Below, piece after piece: positions 46,530 through 54,927 of a stretch of DNA of 64,000 bases. The DNA comes from Larkinella humicola (GTDB lineage Bacteria; Bacteroidota; Bacteroidia; Cytophagales; Spirosomataceae): positions 62,001-126,000 of the forward strand of contig NZ_VTWS01000003.1 of the NCBI RefSeq assembly GCF_008727875.1, given 5' to 3'. The notes under the pieces were generated by a model that ran no database searches, was not told where the DNA came from, and saw only the letters and a program-made list of their open reading frames with translations. Numbering within the stretch: the stretch's first letter is position 1; each line of letters begins with the position of its first letter. The translations under genes were made by a program, and so were the position numbers.

Positions 46530-46925
46530 AGACTTTCGAAAGGATGTGTTAGCTTGGTGGTGATGTCGGCGACCGGCTTGAATAGGCGCGAATTTAGTAG
46601 GGTGACTTGGTGGGTTAATAAGCCAAGCTAATCCGTCTTTCTGTAGGCAAAGCCGATTCGATGGAGCAACTTGACGAGGCCTTGCGAATGGTAGTGTACG
46701 CCGAAACTGGCTTGGATCCAGTGGTACAGCGCACCTGCATTGGTATAGAATTGGGTCTGGAGGTGAGTCCGTAGCTGAGCAATCTGCTGGCTGTTCAACC
46801 CACCCAGTAGCCCCGGTAGCGGCTGGACTCACTACCACCCTGACGGAACGCCTGTACGTAGCGATAAATCGTCGTATGGTCGATACCTAAACTTTGCTGG
46901 ATCAGTTCGAGTGATTGGCCTAAGT
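46530..46925 (-). pseudogene. IS630-family transposase remnant
   Basis: Minus-strand reading gives LGQSLELIQQSLGIDHTTIY-RYVQAFRQGG (helix-turn-helix of IS630 transposases), then after a one-base frameshift LNSQQIAQLRTHLQTQFYTN, GALYHWIQASFGVHYHSQGL and KLLHRIGFAYRKTD followed by a stop. Short stretches beyond the stop still read like the family. Only the N-terminal DNA-binding third is left, with no DDE catalytic part. The 5' end breaks off at about 46925, where a different gene remnant begins on the other strand. Confidence 0.75.
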
Positions 46926-46930
46926 TCTGG

Positions 46931-47089
46931 GAAGCTTATACGAGGAGAAAAGTTATTGAGCAGAATGGCATCGAAATTGCGTTTATCAGCCTTGACGACC
47001 TGATCCAGGATAAGCAAGCTATGGGAAGACAAAAGGATTTTGCTGACATTGAGAATTTAAAAAGAAATAATCCTCCCCAAGTTTCGTAG
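46931..47089 (+). pseudogene. C-terminal remnant of a nucleotidyltransferase-like protein
   Basis: In one frame: EAYTRRKVIEQNGIEIAFIS, LDDLIQDKQAMGRQKDFADI and ENLKRNNPPQVS, then TAG. The pattern hydrophobic-FISLDDLI-x-DK-x-A-x-GR-x-KD-x-ADIE-x-L is the usual C-terminus of small nucleotidyltransferases (DUF6036/MNT-like). The N-terminal part with the catalytic GSxxD motif is missing, replaced by the IS630 remnant, so this is a truncated gene. Confidence 0.6.
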
Positions 47090-47141
47090 TTCATCTCGTT
47101 CTGCGAGTACAAGATAAAATAGAATTCTTAACAGGTTCGAT

Positions 47142-48254
47142 ATGAAAATCTCTTCCCTCAGACACGGTCTACTGGTCGGTTTCCTGCTGTTCTATCAGTG
47201 GTCTATGGCCCAGATTCCGGTCGACAGCCTGCTGCCCGTTCGTGGTTTCTGCATCGGTGCTCCCCAATCCAGCCGTGTGGATGAATTTGTGCAGTTTATC
47301 GAAAAAGAACTGGCTCCGCGGCAGGTGAATACGCTCATTCTGCGGGTCGATTTTAACTACGAATTCAAAAGCCATCCCGAATTGCGCGATAGCGTGGCGT
47401 TGTCGCGACGGGAAGTGAAACGGATGGTGAACGCCTGTCAGAAACACCACATCCGGCTCATTCCGCAAATTAACCTGCTGGGCCATCAGTCATGGGCGGC
47501 CAAAACTACCAATCTGCTACGGATTTATCCCCAATTCGACGAAACGCCCCACGTCAAAATGCCGGCGAAATACCAGTGGCCAAACGCCGACGGTCTGTAT
47601 TGCAAGAGCTACTGCCCGCTGCACCCGGAGGTTCATAAAGTGGTTTTTGAGCTGGTGGATGAGATTTGTGACGTTTTTGAAGCGGATGCTTTTCATGCGG
47701 GCATGGATGAGGTGTTTTACATCGGCGACGACAAATGTCCGCGCTGCTCGGGCCGCGATAAAGCCGAGCTGTTTGCCGGGGAGGTGAAAACCATCCGGGA
47801 CCACCTGGCACAAAACGGACGGACGTTGTGGATTTGGGGTGACCGGCTGCTGGACGGAAAAACCACCGGTCTGGGTATGTGGGAAGCCAGCATGAACAAC
47901 ACCCACCGTGCCATTGATCTGATTCCGAAAGATGTGCTGATCTGCGACTGGCACTACGAGCGTCCGGATCAGACGCCGGTTTACTTTGCCATGAAGGGCC
48001 TGAAGGTGATGACCTGTCCGTGGCGAATGCCGAAAAATGCGGTTTTGCAGGCACAGGATATGGTCAAGTTCCGGGCGACGGCGACCAAAGCAATGAAAGA
48101 CCGGTTTCACGGCATGATCCAAACCGTCTGGTCGGACGCTGGTTCGTTTCTGGATGAATATTACGGCCGGAAAAAGACGGATGAGTCCGGCAATACGGCC
48201 TCCAACTGCTTCCGGGCCCTGTACGAAGAAATCGGGAAAATCGCTCCCAACTAA
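47142..48254 (+). CDS. Secreted GH20-like glycoside hydrolase domain protein
   Basis: A 370-residue exported protein with a signal peptide (HGLLVGFLLFYQWSMAQ). The catalytic-barrel features are those of family GH20 (beta-N-acetylhexosaminidase). They are NTLILRVDFNYEFKSHPELR, a LIPQINLLGHQSWAA strand, and AFHAGMDEVFYIGDDKCPRC, where the D-E pair matches the GH20 catalytic acid site. TLWIWGDRLLDG, LICDWHYE and IQTVWSDAGSFLDEYYG follow. It lacks the N-terminal GH20b domain, so it is a single-barrel form. It may act on amino-sugar polymers outside the cell. It is followed by a strong terminator and is not in an operon. Confidence 0.85.
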   Translation: MKISSLRHGLLVGFLLFYQWSMAQIPVDSLLPVRGFCIGAPQSSRVDEFVQFIEKELAPRQVNTLILRVDFNYEFKSHPELRDSVALSRREVKRMVNACQKHHIRLIPQINLLGHQSWAAKTTNLLRIYPQFDETPHVKMPAKYQWPNADGLYCKSYCPLHPEVHKVVFELVDEICDVFEADAFHAGMDEVFYIGDDKCPRCSGRDKAELFAGEVKTIRDHLAQNGRTLWIWGDRLLDGKTTGLGMWEASMNNTHRAIDLIPKDVLICDWHYERPDQTPVYFAMKGLKVMTCPWRMPKNAVLQAQDMVKFRATATKAMKDRFHGMIQTVWSDAGSFLDEYYGRKKTDESGNTASNCFRALYEEIGKIAPN

Positions 48255-48267
48255 TTACTGCCACAAA

Positions 48268-48304
48268 AAAAGGTCCCCCGCTGACACGCAGCGGGGGACC
48301 TTTT
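48268..48304. terminator. Strong bidirectional terminator
   Basis: AAAAGGTCCCCCGCTG (48268-48283), 5-nt loop, and its perfect complement at 48289-48304: a 16-bp stem with A and T flanks. It serves the GH20-like gene on the plus strand and the convergent beta-helix gene on the minus strand. Confidence 0.92.
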
Positions 48305-48329
48305 AGAAGGTAAAATCAAGCTGGACGCC

Positions 48330-50816
48330 TTACGGTTTGAGCAACTTAATCGTGCGAACCTGCCCCGCCGTGCTAACCCGCAGGAACAGCAAACCCGCCG
48401 GCTGCTGGCCAACGCGCAGCGTCTGGCGCTCAATGGCTCCCGCAACCGGAATGGCCTGTTCAGTTACCAGACGCCCCTGTGCGTCATTGATTTGCAAACG
48501 CAATGCCTGGTGTTCGGCACCCTGAATTTCGACCTCAATCTGGTTCGAGACCGGATTTCCCAACACCGTCACTTTCAAGCCATTTCCTTCCGCTGAAGGT
48601 GAAGCAACCCGTCCGGATGGAGATGGGCAATTCAAGGTTTTGGGCGAATTTTTCAATTGGTAACTGGAATTCAGTACCCGCCCGCCAATGACGCGCGTCG
48701 TACCGGTTTTCAATCCCGCCGGTGTCGGAATGCTGAACGCATGGAAACCGTTTCCTTTGCCTGCGGATTTCAGATCCTGACGGAAATTGCTGGCTTCTAC
48801 GATGCCGACACTATTACTACCTTCAAATAATTCGACGGTGATCGGGGCATTGGGCTGGTTTTTATCATAGACCCAACCCGTCAGAATATCGCAATTGACG
48901 GTTTGCAGGAAACCTTCGAAATTACCGGTTACCGGGGTTGGGGTTGGTCCACCCGTCACCACCAGCGTCACACTGGTAGAACTGGTCGTGGTTCCATCAT
49001 CGGCCGTATAGTTCAACAGGAACGTTCCGGCAACGGTTGGTGTGCCGCTCACCACCCGGGTGGTTCCGTCGAAATTCAGGTTTGCCGGTAATCCGGTCAA
49101 TCCGTACGTCAACGGTTCGGAATCCGTAAAAGCCGGCAAGGCACCGGATGTATACGCTTCGTTCACCGTTGCCGAGAGAGGAGCCACGGAGGGTGCTACC
49201 GGAGCCGGATTCACGACGCCACACGTCAGTGGCTTGGGCGAATTTTTCAGTTGAAAGCTGCTGTTCAACACGACGGCTTTCAGCACGTGCGTGGCGCCAT
49301 CTTTGAGTGATTCGGGCGTTGGGATACTGTAGGCGTGAATCCCGTTGCCTTTGTTGGCACTCAGCAAATCCTGACGAAATTTATTGGCATCTACGATCAC
49401 GACCAGTTCATCGCCTTCATAAATACCGACCTGCAAGGGCGTGTTGGGTTTATTTTTGTCCCACACCCAGCCCGTCAGAATATCACAATTGACAGTTTGC
49501 ATGAAGCCCTCGAAGTTACCGGTTACCGTCGGAACCACCACGGTAGCTGTGGCGGTGAAACTACAGCCCCCGCCAGCGGGTGTGCAGGTGGCCGTGTAGG
49601 TGGTGGTAGCGGTCAGAATCGGCGTGGTGAAGGGTGAGCCGGAGCCGGCACCGGGATTCCAGGCGACGGTTCCGCCGTCACAACCGATGGCCGTCAACGA
49701 TGCGGTCGTACCGGCATTGATGGTCTGGCTCGACGGTGTTGCCGTGAAGAGGGCCGCGATGACAGTTTGTCCGCCGGAAGCAACCGACTGAGCCTGAGCC
49801 GCCGACGTAAAAATGGCGGTTGGTCCGGAAACCGGGCTCAGGTATGAAGCGCCCGCCGGGAACGTATTTTGAGAGGCTAGTCCGGCATAGGTAGAGGGGG
49901 TTCCGCCCGTCAGGGGATCCAGGGCGCGGTCGCGTTCAATGTAGGTACAATTGGTGCAGGCCGTTGCCAGGAATGTATTGCAGGTGACGCTCATGCCGGT
50001 TCCCCGCAAACGCAAGGCAGAACGCGAAGTAGGCCCACCGGTTGATCCTGAAAAGGTATTGCCTTTGATGGTGGCCGTAGACGCTTCCACGTTTACCAGC
50101 AGGTTACCGCCTTGTGACGTACCGGCAATACCCGTAAGCTGGTTGTTCGTAAAAGTCAGGTTAGAAATGTTAGCTCCGCTGGGTTTGCCGTTAAAGAAAA
50201 CCAACGCCCGGGCCACATTGGCTACCTCGAACTGGTTGCCCAAACTGGGGTTATCGCCCGTGAAGGTTTTGCCCGAAAAAATATTGCCGCTCACCGTAAT
50301 ATTCGTGGTCTGATTGGCATCGCCATAGGTCGTGGCAAAAGCCAGATCGCCCATGGCAACAAATTCATTGTCCGTAATGGTAACCGTATTCAGCGTTCCT
50401 CTTAAAAATAGGGCCGCGTTTTCGATTCCGGCACTTCCGTTGTCAAACCCCTGAATTGTAAACCCGCTCAGGGCGACTCCGGTAATGGCACCGTTGATCA
50501 TCACCGTTGCTTCTGCCCCACCCGTTTGCCCCACAATGGTGGTGCTGGTTCGGCCTGCTCCTGTAATGGTGAGGCTTTTCGTAATCGTAATGTTTTCATT
50601 GTAAGTACCGGCAGGTACAGCGATGACAGAAGCCGCCGGAGCAGCATCAATCGCGGCCTGTATGGTGGCATAACTACCGGAACCATCGATGGTAATTTGG
50701 GCAAAAAGCCCGGGCGTAAGGCCCAGAAGCAACACCAGTGCCCCCCCAAGGGCCTTCAGCCAACGGGATAAGCCAAGTGTACGATTCAAAGATTTCAACA
50801 AGGTAAATGTTTTCAT
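48330..50816 (-). CDS. Secreted beta-helix protein with two GWVWD-type domains and T9SS C-terminal domain
   Basis: An 828-residue exported protein. The long signal peptide includes LGGALVLLLGLTPGLFAQ. Residues about 40-330 form a parallel beta-helix (YATIQAAIDAAPAASVIAVP, a start typical of pectin-lyase-like proteins). A PKD/Ig-like stretch follows at about 350-440. Two copies of a roughly 95-residue domain then occur (GNFEGFMQTVNCDILTGWVW near 445 and GNFEGFLQTVNCDILTGWVY near 645), separated by an Ig-like domain. The end is a type IX sorting domain (VTVLGNPVSNQIEVEIQGAE). The same two C-terminal modules occur in the 1086-residue protein at 28029-31289. A surface role is likely; enzyme activity is unknown. 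Confidence 0.85.
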   Translation of the reverse strand: MKTFTLLKSLNRTLGLSRWLKALGGALVLLLGLTPGLFAQITIDGSGSYATIQAAIDAAPAASVIAVPAGTYNENITITKSLTITGAGRTSTTIVGQTGGAEATVMINGAITGVALSGFTIQGFDNGSAGIENAALFLRGTLNTVTITDNEFVAMGDLAFATTYGDANQTTNITVSGNIFSGKTFTGDNPSLGNQFEVANVARALVFFNGKPSGANISNLTFTNNQLTGIAGTSQGGNLLVNVEASTATIKGNTFSGSTGGPTSRSALRLRGTGMSVTCNTFLATACTNCTYIERDRALDPLTGGTPSTYAGLASQNTFPAGASYLSPVSGPTAIFTSAAQAQSVASGGQTVIAALFTATPSSQTINAGTTASLTAIGCDGGTVAWNPGAGSGSPFTTPILTATTTYTATCTPAGGGCSFTATATVVVPTVTGNFEGFMQTVNCDILTGWVWDKNKPNTPLQVGIYEGDELVVIVDANKFRQDLLSANKGNGIHAYSIPTPESLKDGATHVLKAVVLNSSFQLKNSPKPLTCGVVNPAPVAPSVAPLSATVNEAYTSGALPAFTDSEPLTYGLTGLPANLNFDGTTRVVSGTPTVAGTFLLNYTADDGTTTSSTSVTLVVTGGPTPTPVTGNFEGFLQTVNCDILTGWVYDKNQPNAPITVELFEGSNSVGIVEASNFRQDLKSAGKGNGFHAFSIPTPAGLKTGTTRVIGGRVLNSSYQLKNSPKTLNCPSPSGRVASPSAEGNGLKVTVLGNPVSNQIEVEIQGAEHQALRLQINDAQGRLVTEQAIPVAGAIERQTLRVGQQPAGLLFLRVSTAGQVRTIKLLKP

Positions 50817-51440
50817 GGATAGGCACCTGATTATGGATAGATGTTAGAGAAAAATGATGCGACAGCATTCGCAGGATTTCGGGCGAAATCCTGAATGGAG
50901 AGCGGTTGAGACAATGCCTCACGGTGTCCAGTGAACGAGTCACGGGCCAATATAAAAAGCGAATCCCAAGGGATACCGTTGAATTCTAGACAATTAAACG
51001 GAACGTACTTCCTGAATCAGGAGCAGCAGAGAGAAGGAGGAGAACTGGTTGTGTTGGTGTAGTGTAGTTTCATGGGGGACAGAGTTATGTGTGAGAATAG
51101 TCAATTTTATACTCGCATGTTACCAAGTATGACCAATATTACACGTGTAATTTGTACTTTCAAAATAGTATTTATCAAATAATTTATACCTAACTCATTA
51201 AAAATCAGTAGATTAGTTATATAGTACTGATTTACAGACACTAGACCACATATTAACAGACAAAATATTTCTCATTTTTTAATACAACTATTCTTTCTGA
51301 GTGGGTCAGAAAGCCCGGAAGAAAAAAGTCTTGTTAACGGTAGGGAATCCGTTTTGTCCTTTTCGTAACTTTGCCTTAACTTCATCTGAACGAAAAGCAA
51401 CCTTCGGAAGTTACCTTCATAACAACCTAAAACACCAGGC
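50817..51440. other. Intergenic region with two palindromes
   Basis: No gene is seen in these 620 nt, which are very AT-rich from about 51060. Two perfect palindromes stand out: CAGGATTTCG-GG-CGAAATCCTG at 50872-50893, 55 nt before the beta-helix start, and ATTACACGTGTAAT at 51138-51151. Both could be protein-binding sites. A 74-codon minus-strand frame over 51272-51493 overlaps the next gene and was rejected. Confidence 0.5.
51367..51374 (+). promoter_or_regulatory. Bacteroidota -7 element for the amidophosphoribosyltransferase gene
   Basis: TAACTTTG, an exact TAnnTTTG, lies 66 nt before the start codon. The -33 region is not clear at standard spacing. Confidence 0.5.
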
Positions 51441-53333
51441 ATGAGCGACGCCATAAAGCACGAGTGCGGTATTGCCCTGATAAGGCTCCGCAAGCCGTAC
51501 CAATATTATATCGATAAGTACGGCACTCATTTATACGGCATCAATAAACTGTACCTGCTGATGGAAAAACAGGTAAACCGGGGCCAGGACGGCGCCGGGG
51601 TTGCCAACATCAAAATTGACGTGCCGCCCGGCCACCGCTACATCAGCCGCTACCGCTCGGTAGCCAGCCAGCCGGTCGCCGACATCTTCCAGAAGATCAA
51701 CAAGAAATTCCGCAAAGCACTGAAGAACAACAAGGAGAAAGCCCGCGATGCCCGCTGGCTTCAGGAAAACCTTGCGTTTACGGGTGAAGTGTGGATGGGT
51801 CACCTGCGATACGGGACACACGGAGCGAACGAAATTGAGAACTGTCACCCGATGCTCCGCCAGAACAACTGGCGCAGCCGCAACCTCGTGATGGCCGGCA
51901 ATTTCAACATGACCAACGTCGAAGAACTCTTCGATAAACTGGTTTCGTTGGGGCAACACCCGAAAGATGAGGTCGATACGGTGACGGTGATGGAAAAAAT
52001 CGGGCACTTTCTGGACGAAGAAAACCAGCGCGTGTTCGATCGGTTTAAAGGCATTTATGAAAATCCCGATCTGTCGGACATCATCGAGGATAACATGGAC
52101 CTGCAACGCGTGTTGCACCGCTCCTGCCGGGATTTTGACGGCGGGTATTCGATGGTTGGTATGACCGGTTTCGGCGCTGCCTTTGTGGCCCGGGATCCGG
52201 CCGGTATTCGTCCGGCGTATTATTATGCCGATGACGAAGTGGTGGTGGTGGCTTCCGAAAAACCGGCCATCAAAACCGCTTTTAACGTCGAGTACAACCA
52301 GATTCAGGAGGTGAAGCCCGGACACGCGCTGATCATCGACAAGTATGGCGAATACGACGAGTACGAATTTATCAAGCCCATCGAAAAAAGGTCGTGCAGT
52401 TTCGAGCGGATTTATTTCTCCCGCGCTTCTGATCCCGATATTTACAACGAGCGTAAAATGCTCGGGAAACTGTTGATTCCCCAGATTTTGCAGGAAATCG
52501 ATTACGATCTGGAGAATACGGTTTTCTCGTACATTCCCAACACCGCCGAAACGTCCTTCTTCGGTATGGTCGAGGGTCTGGAAGAATACCTGGCCAAACA
52601 GCGCAAGAAAGCCATCATGGACGGTATTCTGTTTGAACAGGATCTCGACCGGCTGCTCTCGTTCCGCCCCCGGATCGAGAAGCTCGTGTCGAAGGATGTC
52701 AAACTCCGGACGTTCATCACCGACGATTCTCAACGGGACGAGATGGTGGCGCATGTGTATGATACAACCTTCGAAGTGATTCGCAAAGGCGTTGACAATG
52801 TGGTGGTTATCGACGACTCCATCGTTCGGGGAACGACGCTTGAAAAGAGCATTCTGAAAATGCTAGACCGGCTCGGCCCCAAGAAAATCATCATTGTTTC
52901 GTCGGCTCCCCAGATTCGATTCCCCGACTGCTACGGCATCGACATGTCGAAAATGAAGGAGTTTGTAGCTTTCCGGGCCACCTTGCAACTGCTGAAAGAA
53001 AGCGGTCTGGAAAACCGGGTCGATGAGGTATACGCGCAGTGTGTAGCCGCCATCGAATCCGGAAACGCATCCAACGTCAACTACGTCAAAGCCTTGTACG
53101 ATCCGTTTACGCACGATCAGATTTCTGATAAAGTCGCCGAAATTGTGACCCCGAAAGATCTGAAGGCCGATGTAGCGGTTATTTTCCAAACCGTCGAAAA
53201 CCTCCGCAAGGCGTGTGCCAACCACTCCGGTGACTGGTACTTCACCGGAAATTACCCGACGCCGGGTGGCAACAAAGTTGTTAACAAAGCCTTCGTCAAT
53301 TTTATGGAAGGCAAAGGCGTACGGGCTTATTGA
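51441..53333 (+). CDS. PurF-type amidophosphoribosyltransferase, long Bacteroidota form
   Basis: A 630-residue class-II glutamine amidotransferase fused to a phosphoribosyltransferase. It would convert PRPP and glutamine to 5-phosphoribosylamine, the first step of purine synthesis. The N-terminal Cys nucleophile is in KHECGIALIRL (Cys9, so a short propeptide must be cut, as in Bacillus PurF). Glutaminase motifs are NRGQDGAGV, MGHLRYGTHG and GNFNMTNVEE. The PRPP loop is VVVIDDSIVRGTTLEKS near 450. It is about 130-160 residues longer than typical PurF, mostly through extra basic/helical stretches (KKFRKALKNNKEKARDARWL) and a longer middle region. No purine genes are next to it. A specialised paralogue role is possible. 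Confidence 0.87.
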   Translation: MSDAIKHECGIALIRLRKPYQYYIDKYGTHLYGINKLYLLMEKQVNRGQDGAGVANIKIDVPPGHRYISRYRSVASQPVADIFQKINKKFRKALKNNKEKARDARWLQENLAFTGEVWMGHLRYGTHGANEIENCHPMLRQNNWRSRNLVMAGNFNMTNVEELFDKLVSLGQHPKDEVDTVTVMEKIGHFLDEENQRVFDRFKGIYENPDLSDIIEDNMDLQRVLHRSCRDFDGGYSMVGMTGFGAAFVARDPAGIRPAYYYADDEVVVVASEKPAIKTAFNVEYNQIQEVKPGHALIIDKYGEYDEYEFIKPIEKRSCSFERIYFSRASDPDIYNERKMLGKLLIPQILQEIDYDLENTVFSYIPNTAETSFFGMVEGLEEYLAKQRKKAIMDGILFEQDLDRLLSFRPRIEKLVSKDVKLRTFITDDSQRDEMVAHVYDTTFEVIRKGVDNVVVIDDSIVRGTTLEKSILKMLDRLGPKKIIIVSSAPQIRFPDCYGIDMSKMKEFVAFRATLQLLKESGLENRVDEVYAQCVAAIESGNASNVNYVKALYDPFTHDQISDKVAEIVTPKDLKADVAVIFQTVENLRKACANHSGDWYFTGNYPTPGGNKVVNKAFVNFMEGKGVRAY

Positions 53334-53348
53334 GTTAAGAATTAAGAA

Positions 53349-53399
53349 TTAAGAGTTGGCTGACGCAAGCTTGAAACAAATGCGTCAGCCAACTCTTAA
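53349..53399. terminator. 19-bp perfect inverted repeat after the amidophosphoribosyltransferase gene
   Basis: TTAAGAGTTGGCTGACGCA at 53349-53367 pairs with 53381-53399 across a 13-nt loop. The outer flanks continue as iterated AGAATTA / TTAACTC words, and a T-rich run follows on the plus side. It lies between convergent genes and probably stops transcription from both. Confidence 0.75.
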
Positions 53400-53418
53400 C
53401 TCTCAACTCTTAACTCCT

Positions 53419-54792
53419 TTATTTTTTCCAACGTAGGCTGTTTACATTTTTTCCAATTTCCTTTCCGGTCGTCAAACCGGTTTCGTTGTCCTGCCGGGTG
53501 TGAATACCACCCAGATAACGCGAGTAGGCCGACTCCTCAGCGGCTTGCCAAAATGAGGTAAAACTCCGCGCTTTAAAATCCGTGTTGCGCTTCAGGTCCC
53601 GAATCCGGCTGATGTGTGAGTCATCCGTGAATGAAAACGATTCTCCGTATAAACCGCCCAGAACCGTGGCCGCAGCCGCCGATTGCGTGGCATGCCCGGA
53701 GGTATAGCCCGGAAAAGGTGGAGCGGGCCAGAACGGAATCCAGGCCGGATCGATGGCCCGGCGAACAAACGTGTAGGGCCGCTCATTGTTGAACAAATAT
53801 TTGCACTTCCAGCAAACCGTAAAAGCATCAGCTACGGCAAGGCCGGTTCGGGCAAGTGTTTCGGCGGCCTTCCCCAGATCGGATTTGGCAGTCTGAATGG
53901 CAATGCGGGCCAGGTTATAGGAATGACCGGGGGGCGTAAAGGTTTCGCTTGGATCGTCGGCCCACCAGATCGAAATTTCTTTCTCCGTCTGCGTCAGGGA
54001 TTTGTTTTTGGTATACACTTCCAGGTACTGCGCAAAATACTGTGATTTGACGTCCGCCGAAATCGGGAGCGGTTTCGGCATGGGCAGGCTCGCATTTGCG
54101 GTCACAAACGTCCGGTTGTTGCCCCAGTAGGGTTGCATCGGAATCTTCCGTCCGTTTTCCGTGGTTTGCCACGAACCGTTGAAGAGCGGCACCTTGAAAT
54201 CGGCGGGGAAATTGCGGTTGTAGCCTTCGTGTCCACCGTCGGTTTTCGACCATTCAAAAATCGCGTCGGCGATCTGCCTCCCAAAGGCCACCGAGCGGTC
54301 CACGACCTCACTGCTGCCGGTTTCGGTTTTCAATTCCGTTAGTGTCAGAATTTCCAGCGAATCGATTTTCGCTTTATTCGCATCACTGGTATTGGCGAAG
54401 AGATTCCGCAGGATCTGAGCCTCCGCAGCGTTGGCCGAAACCGCCCAGTCATACGCAGCTTTGGGGTCTGCCTGTGGCAAACGGGTCAGACCGGTGAGTT
54501 GTCCTGCCAGCGATCGATGCGTTGGCAAACCGGGCATAAGAGCTTCGTAAAGGGCTAATCCCCCATAGCCCAACGCCCGGGAAGCTACCGGTGGGGTAAA
54601 CCCTGCGGAATTTCGGAGCAGGTACAGGTTCATCCCCGACCACCGCAAGGCCACTTCCGCGCTGTAGTGGTCAGCGGTTATGGACTGCGGACTTACCGGA
54701 TCATCCTGCGTGCTTTTCGTACAATTGGTCACAGCAATCAGCAGAAAAACACCAATAAGAACTTTATTTGCTTGTCGAATCAAATTTAACAT
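53419..54792 (-). CDS. Vanadium-dependent haloperoxidase-like (PAP2) lipoprotein
   Basis: A 457-residue protein of the vanadium haloperoxidase/acid phosphatase superfamily. ATG at 54792 is chosen over the frame start at 54873 because it places a lipoprotein signal at the N-terminus (NKVLIGVFLLIAVTNC). The three vanadate/phosphate-binding motifs are KYLFNNERP, PGYTSGHATQSA and SRYLGGIHTRQD near the C-terminal end, so the key Lys, Arg, Ser-Gly-His, Arg and His are all there. It may oxidise halides or act as a phosphatase on the cell surface; sequence alone does not separate the two. Convergent with the preceding gene and divergent from dnaG. Confidence 0.87.
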   Translation of the reverse strand: MLNLIRQANKVLIGVFLLIAVTNCTKSTQDDPVSPQSITADHYSAEVALRWSGMNLYLLRNSAGFTPPVASRALGYGGLALYEALMPGLPTHRSLAGQLTGLTRLPQADPKAAYDWAVSANAAEAQILRNLFANTSDANKAKIDSLEILTLTELKTETGSSEVVDRSVAFGRQIADAIFEWSKTDGGHEGYNRNFPADFKVPLFNGSWQTTENGRKIPMQPYWGNNRTFVTANASLPMPKPLPISADVKSQYFAQYLEVYTKNKSLTQTEKEISIWWADDPSETFTPPGHSYNLARIAIQTAKSDLGKAAETLARTGLAVADAFTVCWKCKYLFNNERPYTFVRRAIDPAWIPFWPAPPFPGYTSGHATQSAAAATVLGGLYGESFSFTDDSHISRIRDLKRNTDFKARSFTSFWQAAEESAYSRYLGGIHTRQDNETGLTTGKEIGKNVNSLRWKK

Positions 54793-54891
54793 CGTTAGAT
54801 TTATCCATTTCAGAGGCATAGCCGTATCCGGTTGAAGGTAAAAAAGGGAGGGAATCGGGGAGCGGCCCGACAACTCATATTAGCAAAAACG

Positions 54892-54923
54892 TTGCCAAAA
54901 CCGGGTGGAGTTACGTACCTTTG
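54892..54923 (+). promoter_or_regulatory. dnaG promoter (-33 TTG / -7 TACCTTTG)
   Basis: TTG at 54892-54894 and TACCTTTG at 54916-54923 are 21 nt apart, within the spacing known for the Bacteroidota primary sigma factor. The -7 box ends only 4 nt before the dnaG ATG, so the transcript would begin at or just after the start codon. Confidence 0.6.
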
Positions 54924-54927
54924 AGTT

